From JBGSUZ01 sp963677505 (GTDB taxonomy: Bacteria > Bacillota > Clostridia > Peptostreptococcales > Acidaminobacteraceae), in the NCBI GenBank assembly GCA_963677505.2, contig CAXXWB010000044.1, forward strand, positions 1-64,000: a stretch of DNA of 64,000 bases. Direction: 5' to 3'. Positions 51,653 to 61,423 of this stretch are shown piece by piece. The stretch's first letter is position 1. Each line of letters begins with the position of its first letter. Under the pieces are notes generated by a model. The model was not told the DNA's origin. It saw only the letters and a program-made list of their open reading frames with translations, and searched no databases. The position numbers were made by a program, and so were the translations under genes.

Positions 51653-52702
51653 ATGGATCATCCAGAACAAAAACATGAGAGACGCATAAGGTATAAGGGC
51701 ACACACCCTAAATCTTTTAAGGAAAAATATAAGGAACATCAACCCGAAAAATATGGCGATGCCGTTGAAAAAGCTATTCAAAGGGGAAGTACTCCAGCGG
51801 GTATGCATATTTCTATAGCGGTTAAGGAAATATTAGAAATCTTGCAAATTAAACCAGGTCAAAAAGGCTTTGATGCCACTTTAGGTTACGGAGGTCATAC
51901 CTTAGAAATGCTAAAGTGTTTGGACCATCAAGGCCATATTTATGCAACCGATGAAGACCCTATTGAGTCGGTCCGCACAAAAGAACGGTTAGCAGCTCTT
52001 GGCTACGGACCTGAAATTTTGACTATTAAAAATATGAACTTTTCAGAAATTGATAAAATTGTTGAAACTTCAGGTCTCTTTGATTTTATCTTGGCAGATT
52101 TAGGGGTTTCTTCTATGCAAATTGACAATCCTGAAAGAGGTTTTTCATACAAAAGAGAGGGTCCTCTCGACCTTCGGCTAAACCCAGAAAAGGGGATTTC
52201 AGCTGCAGAGCGCTTAAAAACTATTTCTCAAGAGGAATTAGAGGGTATGTTAATTGAAAACTCCGACGAGCCTCACGCACAAGCTATTTCAACGGCCGTT
52301 GTTGCCCATATAGAAAAAGGGAATCCACTCACAAATACCTCTCACCTAAGAGATATTATTAAGGACACCCTGAAAAATGTTCCCGCTAAAGAACGAGATA
52401 ATGAAATTAAGAAAACCTGTCAACGATGTTTCCAAGCCCTTCGAATTGATGTCAATCAAGAATTTGAAGTCCTCTATGACTTTTTGGAGAAATTGCCTAA
52501 CGTCCTTGCCCCAGGTGGCAAAGTGGTAATCATGTCCTTTCATTCGGGCGAAGATCGACTGGTTAAAAAGTCTTTTCAATACTACTTCCGCGAAGGTGCA
52601 TATAGCGAAGTGGCTCCTGGTCCCGTTCGACCATCGGCAGAAGAATGTGCCATTAACAGTCGTGCCCGTTCCACTAAACTGCGCTGGGCGATTAAGGCCT
52701 AA
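51653..52702 (+). CDS. RsmH-like 16S rRNA methyltransferase, paralogue with basic N-terminal extension
   Basis: The product is 349 residues. After a charged, basic extension of about 45 residues, the MraW/RsmH fold appears: PAGMHISIAVKEILEILQIKPGQKGFDATLGYGGHTLEML, YATDEDPIESVRTKERL, FDFILADLGVSSMQIDNPERGFSYKREGPLDLRLNPEKGISA and IMSFHSGEDRLVKKSFQYY. RsmH methylates N4 of C1402. It stands outside any cell-wall cluster, and the HPVLL head of canonical RsmH is replaced by MHISI, so it is probably the second copy seen in several Clostridia. GGAAGGTGAGG precedes the start. Confidence 0.8.
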   Translation: MDHPEQKHERRIRYKGTHPKSFKEKYKEHQPEKYGDAVEKAIQRGSTPAGMHISIAVKEILEILQIKPGQKGFDATLGYGGHTLEMLKCLDHQGHIYATDEDPIESVRTKERLAALGYGPEILTIKNMNFSEIDKIVETSGLFDFILADLGVSSMQIDNPERGFSYKREGPLDLRLNPEKGISAAERLKTISQEELEGMLIENSDEPHAQAISTAVVAHIEKGNPLTNTSHLRDIIKDTLKNVPAKERDNEIKKTCQRCFQALRIDVNQEFEVLYDFLEKLPNVLAPGGKVVIMSFHSGEDRLVKKSFQYYFREGAYSEVAPGPVRPSAEECAINSRARSTKLRWAIKA

Positions 52703-52738
52703 TCTGTTGGTTCAATAATAAACACTTATTTGGATTGA

Positions 52739-54385
52739 TTAAGCGATATATTTATCCTCATACATTTTTAAATCTGCTCTATGCATAAGTTCTCTGTAAT
52801 CTTTGTCTATAGTGTAATCTACAATAGCACTGCCTACCGATACACCTACAGTGTAGGGTAGGCTTTCGCTTTCTTGCTCCAGCAATTTCTTTAAAAGTTT
52901 TAAATGATCATTGTAAGCCTGATCGTTAAAATCTCTGGAAATACAGGCAAATTCATCTCCACCTATTCGGAAACATTGGCTAGTATTAAAAGCTTCTTTA
53001 ATATTCCTGCAGCCTATAATAAGAGCCTCATCACCTGCCGTATGTCCGAATTGGTCATTGATGAGCTTTAATTTATTAAAATCAAAAATAGTTAATCGCC
53101 AGCTTTCGTGAGGCTTATCTTTGTTAAAATAGCTCTCTATGGCCTTATCAAAAGCCATCCGATTCCCACTACCGGTCAATCGGTCTTCATAAGCCAACTT
53201 TTCATAGAGTTCTGCCTGATAACTTTTCTTGATAATAGCAATCAATTGACGTAGAGAATCTAGTGACTGGACTGCTAGGAAAAATAGCAGTCCAATTTTT
53301 GTGAAATAGGTGCTTTTATGAAAGCTTTGAGTATAAAAATCAAAGATTTCAACACCTACAAAAAATATAAACGGTAGTAAAGCCTTAACAAATCTAGAGG
53401 CTTTTTTATTGTGATCCTTTAATATTTCAATAGAGAATGAGAACATCGTTAAAATTGCAATGCCTGCAAACACTATATGAGTTATGGTTAAACTTTCAAA
53501 CAGCTCCATAATGCCAAATAACTGAAGTCCCACAATTAGAACAGCAGCGCTTCCTAAGATATATGCCATAAAAGAAAAAATCTTTTTAGTTTTTTTCACA
53601 ATAGCCATTCGAATATATAGGATTAGAGGAATGGGCGTAATGCACTGGAGTATACAACCAGAACCAGCAAGAATCCAAGTGTTTCCTGTAAAAAATTGTA
53701 GTAGCAAGGATTCTGAAAAGAACCATAATGAAATAGACATAGCAAATAACCCTAGGAAAATCAATTCAATTTGCTTATAATGTCTAAACACCATTGGAAG
53801 AACAAACATAATTAAACCGATAATAAAAGTTACCACGACTAAAGGCAAACTTTTCCCATATGACCGACCTAAATAGTTGATAATTTCACTTTGAGAGCCA
53901 TAATACACATCTGAAAAATGCCCTCCTAAACGTTTAATATCCGTAGTGTATTCTAAGGTTAGTTTTTTTCCATCAGCCTTCTCAGGAATTTTGACGAGGT
54001 TCCAAATGCTTAATTTAGGCGCATGAAAAACACCCTTTTGAATTTGAACATTGTCGTATATCACCTTTTCATCTAAGAGGACCCTCGCTCTTTGCAAGGA
54101 ACCTCTGAAACAAATATACTGTTCCCTTTCAAAAGATTTGTCCAATATTCTTGTAATAACAAAAGGTTTACCATACTCTCCTGGAATGACTTTTGGCAAA
54201 TTGTAAATTTTACCGTCATAACTTGAAGTCCATCCTTTATTGATATTGGAGATTTTTTCATCTTCAAAACGGTAAGGGGTTTGGGGACCAGACGCGAGCA
54301 ATAAAAACCCTGCTAAAATTACCAAAAATACAACCCCATATATGGTCCATATCAATGCATTTTTGTTAGAATGATTCTTTATCAT
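52739..54385 (-). CDS. Membrane GGDEF protein with 7TM-like sensor
   Basis: The product is 548 residues. An N-terminal helix (about 11-31) precedes an extracellular beta-rich domain (GKPFVITRILDKSFEREQYICFRGSLQRARVLLDEKVIYDN, LEYTTDIKRLGGHFSDVYYG), like the 7TMR-DISM arrangement. Seven or so helices follow (about 180-375). The GGDEF domain has YEDRLTGSGNRMAFDKAI, FDFNKLKLINDQFGHTAGDEALI and FRIGGDEFACISR. The motif is intact, so diguanylate cyclase activity is likely. It is convergent with the RsmH-like gene. Confidence 0.85.
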   Translation of the reverse strand: MIKNHSNKNALIWTIYGVVFLVILAGFLLLASGPQTPYRFEDEKISNINKGWTSSYDGKIYNLPKVIPGEYGKPFVITRILDKSFEREQYICFRGSLQRARVLLDEKVIYDNVQIQKGVFHAPKLSIWNLVKIPEKADGKKLTLEYTTDIKRLGGHFSDVYYGSQSEIINYLGRSYGKSLPLVVVTFIIGLIMFVLPMVFRHYKQIELIFLGLFAMSISLWFFSESLLLQFFTGNTWILAGSGCILQCITPIPLILYIRMAIVKKTKKIFSFMAYILGSAAVLIVGLQLFGIMELFESLTITHIVFAGIAILTMFSFSIEILKDHNKKASRFVKALLPFIFFVGVEIFDFYTQSFHKSTYFTKIGLLFFLAVQSLDSLRQLIAIIKKSYQAELYEKLAYEDRLTGSGNRMAFDKAIESYFNKDKPHESWRLTIFDFNKLKLINDQFGHTAGDEALIIGCRNIKEAFNTSQCFRIGGDEFACISRDFNDQAYNDHLKLLKKLLEQESESLPYTVGVSVGSAIVDYTIDKDYRELMHRADLKMYEDKYIA

Positions 54386-54538
54386 GATTTGCTAATCCTT
54401 AATAAGTTGACATAACAAGCTTCATACAGGTTCATTTTATCCTAAAAAAAAACAGGTCGCCAGTTATAATAACCGACAACCATTTAAAATACAATTTTTG
54501 AACTATTTTCCTCTCCCTCAAAAGCTTATAAATAAATC

Positions 54539-55039
54539 TTACAAAGCCATCTCCATATGAATTGTGTCAGGTGTCCCTTCCTCAATTAAAGTCTTTTGGA
54601 ATCCTGACTTTTCCCAGAACTGATACCCTCCCGGCAAATTAGGATGGGTATGCAAATAAAGCATACTATAACCTTCTTCTTTTGCTCTGGCCATAGCTTC
54701 CACCAACAGTTTGCTTCCTATTCCCTTCCGTCTATGCTCTTGAAGAATATAACACCTTCCCACTTCAGCAGTTTTCTCTAAATATCTTCCCTTAAGCTTT
54801 TCAAAACGATCAATAAAAGTCTTCAAGGCGATTGTTCCTATAAGCTTGTCACTTTTATCAAAAGCACCTAAAAGAACGTGTCCTGATGTCTTTAAATAAA
54901 AAGTTTCCAATTCAAATATATCTCGGTGCATATTTTTATCCCTTTTTATATGAAATAGTGATTCTACCATACTGAATAAAAATTGTTGTCCTTCATTAAT
55001 TTCTGCTTCACTTAGTTGTCTGATATTAATTTCTGTCAT
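54539..55039 (-). CDS. GNAT-family acetyltransferase
   Basis: The product is 166 residues. The acetyl-CoA loop is VGRCYILQEHRRKGIGSKLLVEAMARAKEEGYSMLYLHT, with NLPGGYQFWEKSGFQKT after it. The start MTEINIR at 55039 overlaps the stop of the ABC ATPase gene. The substrate is unknown. Its place at the end of a cobalamin-riboswitch operon for metal uptake makes resistance or modification of a metal chelator conceivable, but this is only inference. Confidence 0.8.
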   Translation of the reverse strand: MTEINIRQLSEAEINEGQQFLFSMVESLFHIKRDKNMHRDIFELETFYLKTSGHVLLGAFDKSDKLIGTIALKTFIDRFEKLKGRYLEKTAEVGRCYILQEHRRKGIGSKLLVEAMARAKEEGYSMLYLHTHPNLPGGYQFWEKSGFQKTLIEEGTPDTIHMEMAL

Positions 55040-55809
55040 ATTTGTATTGCCCCCCAACCTAAATCAAAGAATGCTTTTGTATAAGGATCCTTTGCATCTT
55101 CTATAAGATTTCCCGTTTCTAAAACCTCTAGTACTTTTCCATTTTTCATGACATAAACGCGGTCACAGAATTGATCTGCCAGTGCTAAATCATGGGTAAT
55201 AAATAGAATCGAAAAACCTTCTTTTTCCTGAAGATTCTTCAGCAATGCTACTATATCTTTTTGTATGGTCATATCCAGCGCAGAAGTCGCTTCATCACAT
55301 ATGATCAGCTCAGGCTGAACAAGAAGTGCTCTTGCAATGACAATTCTCTGAAGCTCTCCACCACTAAGCTCATGAGGATACTTACTCAGGTAATCGATTG
55401 GCAGTTTTACTGAATTTAATATGGTCTCAACTCGTCTTTTTGCCTCTTCTCCTCTTGCAAGTTTAAAGTTTATAAGAGGTTCCATCATATAATCTTCTAT
55501 TTTCATTTTAGGGCTAAATGTACTCAATGGGTCTTGAAATACCATTTGAATCGATTGATACAATTGATATTTTTCACGCTGAGACTGTTTGGTTATTTCC
55601 TTTCCTTTGAAAAAAAGATGCCCGCTTTTTAAAGGTACTAAGTGCATCATAATTCTGGCCAGTGTACTTTTACCACAGCCACTTTCTCCAATGATGCCTA
55701 CGCACTCATCAGATTTAATGAATAAATCAACATCTTTCAAAACTGCCGACTGGCTCTTATCAAATACCTTAGTGACACCCCGACATTCAAACAGCTTTAA
55801 ATGGTTCAT
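55036..55809 (-). CDS. ABC transporter ATPase, DppF/NikE type
   Basis: The product is 257 residues. Walker A is GIIGESGCGKSTLARIMM, the Q-loop VFQDPLSTFSPKMKIEDYMMEPL, the signature ELSGGELQRIVIARALL and Walker B LIICDEATSALD. The PDPxxSLxP-like segment and length fit the second ATPase of Nik/Dpp/Opp importers. It overlaps the first ATPase gene by 23 bases and the GNAT gene by 4 bases, so it is part of one operon. Confidence 0.9.
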   Translation of the reverse strand: MNHLKLFECRGVTKVFDKSQSAVLKDVDLFIKSDECVGIIGESGCGKSTLARIMMHLVPLKSGHLFFKGKEITKQSQREKYQLYQSIQMVFQDPLSTFSPKMKIEDYMMEPLINFKLARGEEAKRRVETILNSVKLPIDYLSKYPHELSGGELQRIVIARALLVQPELIICDEATSALDMTIQKDIVALLKNLQEKEGFSILFITHDLALADQFCDRVYVMKNGKVLEVLETGNLIEDAKDPYTKAFFDLGWGAIQI

Positions 55810-56587
55810 AGCGTTCTCCCTTCATTAGCGGCACTGACTGAATTAATTTTTGAGTGTAAGTACATTGAGGGTCTTTGATTATTTTTGATGTTGACCCACT
55901 TTCAACAACTTTTCCTGACTGCATGACAATAATTCTGTCAGAAATCCCTGCCGCACAGCCGAGATTATGGGTTACAACCAAGAAACTTGTTCCTTGTTCT
56001 TTTCTAAGTTCTAAAATCTCGTTCATAATTTCTTTCTGACTCATAACGTCTAATGCGCTGGTAGGCTCATCTGCAATAATCAGTTTAGGTTCGAGGGAAA
56101 GGGCCATCCCTAGGGCCACCCTTTGCTTCATGCCACCACTGAGCTCATGAGGGTATGCATTCATAACCTTGTCTACATCCTTAAACTTTAGACACATTAG
56201 AGTCGTTCTCGCCATATAAGTTGCCTCAATAGGGTTCACACCTTTATGTCTTCTTATGCAGTTCACATATTGATTGCCTATTTTTTTTATTGGATCTAAA
56301 TAGTTTCCCGGATTTTGAAAAACATAGGCCATTTCTTTACCTAAACACTTGGTCATTTTCTCAGGTGTCATGGCTTTACCTTGAAAAACAAGATCCCCTT
56401 TTACCGTAGATCCTTTGCTAGGCATTAAACCTGAAATAGATTTAATCAAAGTCGTTTTGCCCGACCCACTCTCTCCCACAATGCTGACAATTTCTTGGTT
56501 GCCAATAGACATATGAATATTGTCTAAAATTTTTTTGTGGTCAATGCAGACTTCTAAATTTTTAACACTGAGCAGCATATTTTCCAT
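55787..56587 (-). CDS. ABC transporter ATPase, DppD/NikD type
   Basis: The product is 266 residues. Walker A is SIVGESGSGKTTLIKSISG, then VFQNPGNYLDPIKKIGNQYVNCIRRHKGV, the signature ELSGGMKQRVALGMALS and Walker B LIIADEPTSALD. The C-terminus has the short LIQSVPLMKGE tail common to NikD and DppD. It forms the ATPase pair with the gene at 55036. The spacing to the binding-protein gene is 20 bases. Confidence 0.9.
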   Translation of the reverse strand: MENMLLSVKNLEVCIDHKKILDNIHMSIGNQEIVSIVGESGSGKTTLIKSISGLMPSKGSTVKGDLVFQGKAMTPEKMTKCLGKEMAYVFQNPGNYLDPIKKIGNQYVNCIRRHKGVNPIEATYMARTTLMCLKFKDVDKVMNAYPHELSGGMKQRVALGMALSLEPKLIIADEPTSALDVMSQKEIMNEILELRKEQGTSFLVVTHNLGCAAGISDRIIVMQSGKVVESGSTSKIIKDPQCTYTQKLIQSVPLMKGERYEPFKAV

Positions 56588-56607
56588 CAGTCAACCTTAC
56601 TTTCTGT

Positions 56608-58176
56608 CTAATCATTGATTTTAAGTCTCTCATCAATGTAGTAAATTTCAGATATAAATCTTTCCACACCAGTTACTTTTTTATTCATAACAACATTGCC
56701 TTCTTGATAGTATAAAAATAAAGTTGCAACATCATCTTCTAAAATTTTAGATCCTTCTTTTCCCAATTCAATTCTTTGACTCATTTCTTTTGTGTTGTTT
56801 AATTTCGCACAAATTCCATCAAAGGCTTTATTGCTATAATGGCCATAATTGCCTTCACTACCTGTCTTATAACTGGCTTCAAAAAAGTATTGCGGATCGC
56901 CACTTGGGGCAGATGTCCATCTCTCCCAAAGCATATCGAATTCACCTTTTTGAGCAATATCAGCATAATTTTCCACTTGAAACACTTCTAGTCCAATGCC
57001 TATTTCTTTATACTGGGATTGCATGGCGGTTCCAATACTATTGGCACTCGTTCCGTGGTTTGTTCTTGAATAATATTTCATGACAATATTTTCACCTTTA
57101 TACTCCCGTATCCCGTCTCCATTTGAGTCTACAATCCCCGCCTGATCCAATAGTTCTTTAGCTTTTTCTGGGTTATATGTATATTCTGACTCACTTTCAG
57201 CTCCAAAAGGCAAGGCGCTGTTAAAAGGTCCATTGGCATTGACACCTTTAGCAATATTTTCAGCATAAGTTTTTTTATCGATACCGTAATATAGAGCTTC
57301 TCTAAATGCTTTTTCTTTCATATATGGCTTGTCCATATTCAGTCTTAATAAGAAAACTCTTAAGTTTGGCCCTTTTAAAACTGTATATTTTTCATTGTCT
57401 TGGAATAAACTCAAATCATTTCCTTCAATTTGTGTTGCCAAGTCAATTTCTCCCGATTGAAGAGCCATTACTCTCGTACTTGAATCTTGCAAGTATTTTA
57501 CATTTACCTTATCTACCGGAACATTTCCGCTCCAGTGGAATTCATTTTTTGAAAGAGCCATTCCTTTTTCTGGGTCAAATTCATCTATTTTAAATGCGCC
57601 AGTACAAACAGGTTTAAATTTGAAGTTCTCGTCTGCTGCTGCCTCTGTATCTACAATAATAAATACGGGGTCGGTAAGTTTATTTATAAGAATATTATCT
57701 GGCTCAGTTAATTGAATCGTTAATTTTTGACCATTAGCAACCATCTTGTCTAATTTAAAGAGCACATCTTCTCTTTTGGTGAGCTTCAACGCTCTTTCAA
57801 TTGAACTTTTTACAGATTCTGCTGTTACCAATTTACCATTTGAAAATTTAGCATTGTCTCGAATCACAAATTCATAGGTTAAATCGTTAACTTGTTTATA
57901 GTCTTGTGCTATAACAGGCTTAAATTTAAGATTTTCATCTATCTGGACCAAATTTTCCCCAATTCCACATCTGGTTAAAGTCCAGCCATTCCAGCCATCT
58001 GTCGGTTCAATATTAGGGTCTAACCAAAATATAGCCATATTAAGTATACTTTCTTTTTCAGATCCATTTTCTTTACTTTGTGGGCTGGTACCGCTTTTAC
58101 ATCCCCCTAAACTGAAAATCATTAGGAGAATCAAACCCATTAACATACTGCTCGAGAGCATTTTTCTTTTTTTCAT
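56608..58176 (-). CDS. Solute-binding lipoprotein, NikA/CntA/DppA family
   Basis: The product is 522 residues. The signal peptide ends MIFSLGGCKSG (lipobox). The SBP_bac_5 fold is clear: YEFVIRDNAKFSNGKLVTAESVKSSIERAL, TGAFKIDEFDPEKGMALSKNEFHWSG, VNVKYLQDSSTRVMALQSGEIDLA, FREALYYGIDKKTYAENIAKGVNANGPFNSALPFG. The latter half (SAPSGDPQYFFEASYKTGSEGNYGHYSNKAFDGIC) and NGWTLTRCGIGENL resemble nickel/cobalt (NikA) and metallophore (CntA) binding proteins more than peptide-binding ones. The cobalamin riboswitch upstream favours cobalt. Sequence alone cannot settle the ligand. Confidence 0.8.
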   Translation of the reverse strand: MKKRKMLSSSMLMGLILLMIFSLGGCKSGTSPQSKENGSEKESILNMAIFWLDPNIEPTDGWNGWTLTRCGIGENLVQIDENLKFKPVIAQDYKQVNDLTYEFVIRDNAKFSNGKLVTAESVKSSIERALKLTKREDVLFKLDKMVANGQKLTIQLTEPDNILINKLTDPVFIIVDTEAAADENFKFKPVCTGAFKIDEFDPEKGMALSKNEFHWSGNVPVDKVNVKYLQDSSTRVMALQSGEIDLATQIEGNDLSLFQDNEKYTVLKGPNLRVFLLRLNMDKPYMKEKAFREALYYGIDKKTYAENIAKGVNANGPFNSALPFGAESESEYTYNPEKAKELLDQAGIVDSNGDGIREYKGENIVMKYYSRTNHGTSANSIGTAMQSQYKEIGIGLEVFQVENYADIAQKGEFDMLWERWTSAPSGDPQYFFEASYKTGSEGNYGHYSNKAFDGICAKLNNTKEMSQRIELGKEGSKILEDDVATLFLYYQEGNVVMNKKVTGVERFISEIYYIDERLKIND

Positions 58177-58193
58177 TTTTCCAACCTGCTTTC

Positions 58194-59003
58194 TTATGTA
58201 TTTTTTATATCTAAAATATCCCTAGCCATATCACCCAGTATATTAAATAAAGATACTGTTAAAAAAATGGTGAGCCCAGGATAAATTAGTAGCCATGGTG
58301 CCGTTTGCAAATAGACCCTGCCTTCGCTTAGCATATTTCCCCACTCAGGTGTTGGCGGTTGAACACCTAAACCTAAAAAAGATAAACCCGCTAGTGCCAA
58401 CATAATATTTCCAATATCCAATACAAACTGAATGACCAAGGGTGAAATTATATTGGGAAATATATATTTAAAAACACACTTAAGAAAAGATGTTCCCGCT
58501 ATTTTCCCTGCTGCTACATACACAGCCTGTTTTTCTTTAAAAACCAGCATACGAGTAAGTCTCGCATATTTTGTCCACCAAATTAGAGATAGGGCTAAAA
58601 TAGTATGTTTTATACCCGGTCCAATGACACCTACTACTGCAATTGCAAATACGATTTCAGGAAAAGAAAGAATAACATCTACAATCCGCATAATAGCCGT
58701 ATCTACTAGGGTATTAGATAAACCGGAGATGGTTCCAATGGTCACACCAAATATAAATACCAGCGACAGTAGGGTAAAAGTCATTCCCAGCGATACTCTT
58801 GCACCGTAAAAAATTCGAGACATGACACATCGCCCCACTTGATCTGTCCCAAAAGGATATGCTTTTGATGGCTTCTCTAGTATATGGGCAAAATTTGTGG
58901 CTAATGGGTCATTGGGTGAAAAGTAAGGCGCTATAAATGAAAGAAAAATGATCAATATACCCATAAAAAATAGAACTGAAAATACTTTTTTTTTCATAAT
59001 CAA
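58194..59003 (-). CDS. ABC transporter permease, DppC/NikC type
   Basis: The product is 269 residues with about six helices. The family motifs are present: PSKAYPFGTDQVGRCVMSRIFYGARVSLGMT and LAGLSFLGLGVQPPTPEWGNMLSEGRVYL. The conserved EAA loop is at AAGKIAGTSFLKCVFKYIFPNIISPLVIQ. The start overlaps the end of the NikB-type gene by 4 bases. A second ATG at 58997 (MKKKVF) is possible. Confidence 0.9.
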   Translation of the reverse strand: MIMKKKVFSVLFFMGILIIFLSFIAPYFSPNDPLATNFAHILEKPSKAYPFGTDQVGRCVMSRIFYGARVSLGMTFTLLSLVFIFGVTIGTISGLSNTLVDTAIMRIVDVILSFPEIVFAIAVVGVIGPGIKHTILALSLIWWTKYARLTRMLVFKEKQAVYVAAGKIAGTSFLKCVFKYIFPNIISPLVIQFVLDIGNIMLALAGLSFLGLGVQPPTPEWGNMLSEGRVYLQTAPWLLIYPGLTIFLTVSLFNILGDMARDILDIKNT

Positions 59004-59935
59004 TACTCCGTCGTTTCTCTTAATTTAGGATCAATCCCTTGAGAAATCATATCCACAACAAAATTGATTGAAACATAGGTTGCTGACATAAATAAAACAT
59101 AGGCCTGCAATATAGGATAGTCTCTGTTGGTTATTGCCTGCAGGGTTAAAGTTCCAAGTCCTTGCCATGAGAAAATACTCTCAATAATAACCGTGCCTCC
59201 TAAGAGTACAGCCGCAGACAATCCTAATAGGGTTACAATACTCAATAGTGAGTTTGGAAGTACATTTCTCATTAGAATAGACCACTCTGATGCCCCCCTT
59301 GATCTTTCTCCAAGGACATAATCCTTTGAATACTCATCCAAGACTGCCGTTCTAATAATTCGAATGTACCTTCCCATCAAGGGAATCGACAGAGACAATC
59401 CCGGTAAAATCATATTTGATAAAGTCTGCTCGCCTGTTATTTCAAACCATTGGCATTTTACTGCAAAAAAATAAATAAGCAACATTCCTAGCCAAAAGGA
59501 AGGCATCGAAATTGCTGAGAATGAAAACAATCTTATTCCATAATCAATCCACTTTCCTTTTTTAGTTGCAGAAAGCACGCCTAAAGAAAAAGACACAACC
59601 ACTAAAAGTACAAAAGAGACAGAGGCTAGCTTTATCGTTATTCCTAATCTTGGAAGGCATTTTTCTAGCACGGGTTCACCTGTTGTATAAGATTGACCTA
59701 AATCTCCTTGAAGTATGTGGCTTAGCCAATTTCCATATTGCTGAACAAAAGACTCATTTAAGCCCATTTCTTCTCGTAAATTTTCAAGAGCCTCTTTTGT
59801 AGGAAGGGTATCGTGGGAAATAAGAACCATCTCCGCAGGGTCGCTTGGCGCTAAGTAAGCCATCGCAAATGTAAAAAATGTTGCCGCCAACATGACAAAT
59901 ATCAACTGAATAAATCGTCTAATAAAATATTTCAC
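59000..59935 (-). CDS. ABC transporter permease, DppB/NikB type
   Basis: The product is 311 residues with six helices. It opens MKYFIRRFIQLIFVMLAATFFTFAMAYLAPSDPAEMV. LGRSYTTGEPVLEKCLPRLG-like and RIIRTAVLDEYSKDYVLGERSRGASEWSILMRNVLPNSLLSIVTLLG carry the EAA loop, and VIIESIFSWQGLGTLTLQAITNRDYPILQAYVL is the family signature. With the NikC-type gene it forms the membrane pore. The MATE gene ends 33 bases upstream. Confidence 0.9.
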   Translation of the reverse strand: MKYFIRRFIQLIFVMLAATFFTFAMAYLAPSDPAEMVLISHDTLPTKEALENLREEMGLNESFVQQYGNWLSHILQGDLGQSYTTGEPVLEKCLPRLGITIKLASVSFVLLVVVSFSLGVLSATKKGKWIDYGIRLFSFSAISMPSFWLGMLLIYFFAVKCQWFEITGEQTLSNMILPGLSLSIPLMGRYIRIIRTAVLDEYSKDYVLGERSRGASEWSILMRNVLPNSLLSIVTLLGLSAAVLLGGTVIIESIFSWQGLGTLTLQAITNRDYPILQAYVLFMSATYVSINFVVDMISQGIDPKLRETTEY

Positions 59936-59968
59936 CGTTTCCCTCCTGAATTAAATGTCTTAACCCCT

Positions 59969-61285
59969 TTAGTAACTTATGGCCTCTGCGCCAATAGATT
60001 GAATCAGTTCTTTATTATCTTTAATCAAGAACAGACTTCTTACACCGCTGAATGCAACAAATGCAAACCACAGGCCATTATTGCCCCAACATGGCATTAA
60101 TAACTGACTGCTTATTAAGAAAACCACTAAAGCCACAATCATTGAATTTCTAATAATTTTTGTTCGAGAGGCCCCCGTATAAATGCCGTAATACACCATT
60201 CCGTGAGCTATTGAAATAGGAAAAATGACGAGCCAATATTTATAGTTGTTGCATAATTCAACAACTTCTTTCATGTCAGTAAATAATTTAAATATTTCAG
60301 TCCCCAAAACATAAATGACCGTTCCTAGCAAAACGGACACTACAATGCTATAAAAATTTGATAATTTGGTAATAACTTTAATGCCCTCCTGATTTTTTTC
60401 TCCTGTAAATTGGCCTGCATAAATACTAGAAGCGTTAGAAAAACCATCAAAAATATATGAAATAATGTACTGAATTTGGAAGAGTACCGCGTTGGTCGCT
60501 AGAATATCGGGTCCCATAAGGGTGCTTTTTCTCATAAATACATTTGTCATAACCAGCAAGCATACCGTTCTTATCATTAAATCGGCATTGACAAGTAATG
60601 CTTTTTTCAAAGATGCTATTTCTATACTCTGACCTATATATTCAAATCTAAAACCTTTTGAAATTTGCTTATAGACTATAAAGCTTCCAAAAATAAAACC
60701 ATACCCTTGGGCAATTAATGTAGCCAATGCAACACCTTGAACTCCCTTTTTAAGGACAATTACAAAAATAAGATCCAGTAGTATATTTAATACGTTTGAA
60801 GATATTTGTAAAAGCAGGGTTTCTTTTATGTTTTTTTTCCCCATCATCCAACCTAAATTTACGTAGCCCACCAGCACCAAAGGTGCACCCCATATGAGAA
60901 TGTTAAAATAATCAACGGCATATCCTAGAACACCCTTTTGGGCATAATAGATTGCATTTATTCCATTAAGGATAAAGGGTTTTATCAAAATCATTAAGAG
61001 TCCAATACTTAGGGCCATGATAAGAGGTCTAAAATAAGCCATTTGTAAATCTTTTTCCGAACTACTCCCTACAGCTTGTGCAGTAAACCCAGAAGTGCTG
61101 ACTCGGAGAAATCCAAATAACCAGTACAAGGTATTAAAAATGACTGCACCAATTGCAACACCGCCAATATAGTCAGAACTTCCTAATCTTCCAACGACAG
61201 CTGTATCAATAGCTCCCAAAAGAGGCTGAGTCATAGTGGACAATACCAAGGGTAATGCTATGTATAAATATTCCTTATGCTTCAT
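59969..61285 (-). CDS. MATE-family transporter (DinF/NorM type), cobalamin-riboswitch controlled
   Basis: The product is 438 residues with twelve helices in two repeats (MTQPLLGAIDTAVVGRLGSSDYIGGVAIGAVIF and ALLVNADLMIRTVCLLVMTNVFMRKSTLMGPDILATNAVL). Typical MATE members export cationic compounds with Na+ or H+. This one is the first gene after a cobalamin riboswitch plus terminator, followed by a metal-type ABC importer. Export of a metal chelator or control of cobalt/corrinoid traffic are options, both inference. GGAGA lies 5 bases before ATG 61285. An upstream in-frame TTG is less likely. Confidence 0.85.
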   Translation of the reverse strand: MKHKEYLYIALPLVLSTMTQPLLGAIDTAVVGRLGSSDYIGGVAIGAVIFNTLYWLFGFLRVSTSGFTAQAVGSSSEKDLQMAYFRPLIMALSIGLLMILIKPFILNGINAIYYAQKGVLGYAVDYFNILIWGAPLVLVGYVNLGWMMGKKNIKETLLLQISSNVLNILLDLIFVIVLKKGVQGVALATLIAQGYGFIFGSFIVYKQISKGFRFEYIGQSIEIASLKKALLVNADLMIRTVCLLVMTNVFMRKSTLMGPDILATNAVLFQIQYIISYIFDGFSNASSIYAGQFTGEKNQEGIKVITKLSNFYSIVVSVLLGTVIYVLGTEIFKLFTDMKEVVELCNNYKYWLVIFPISIAHGMVYYGIYTGASRTKIIRNSMIVALVVFLISSQLLMPCWGNNGLWFAFVAFSGVRSLFLIKDNKELIQSIGAEAISY

Positions 61286-61307
61286 TTCTATCTCCAATTC
61301 AACAATA

Positions 61308-61349
61308 CAAAAAAATAAAAGTCCCTTAGCACATTCGCTAAGAGACTTT
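61308..61349 (-). terminator. Riboswitch terminator before the MATE gene
   Basis: On the minus strand AAAGTCTCTTAGC pairs with GCTAAGGGACTTT (one wobble) around six bases and runs into TATTTTTTT. It lies between the cobalamin aptamer and the MATE start, as expected for transcription attenuation by cobalamin. Confidence 0.85.
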
Positions 61350-61423
61350 ATCCCATCTTCTAAAGTATCAAAAATATTTTTTTCAATTTAAACGAACAAT
61401 CCCCTTCGTCAAATCGTTACATT

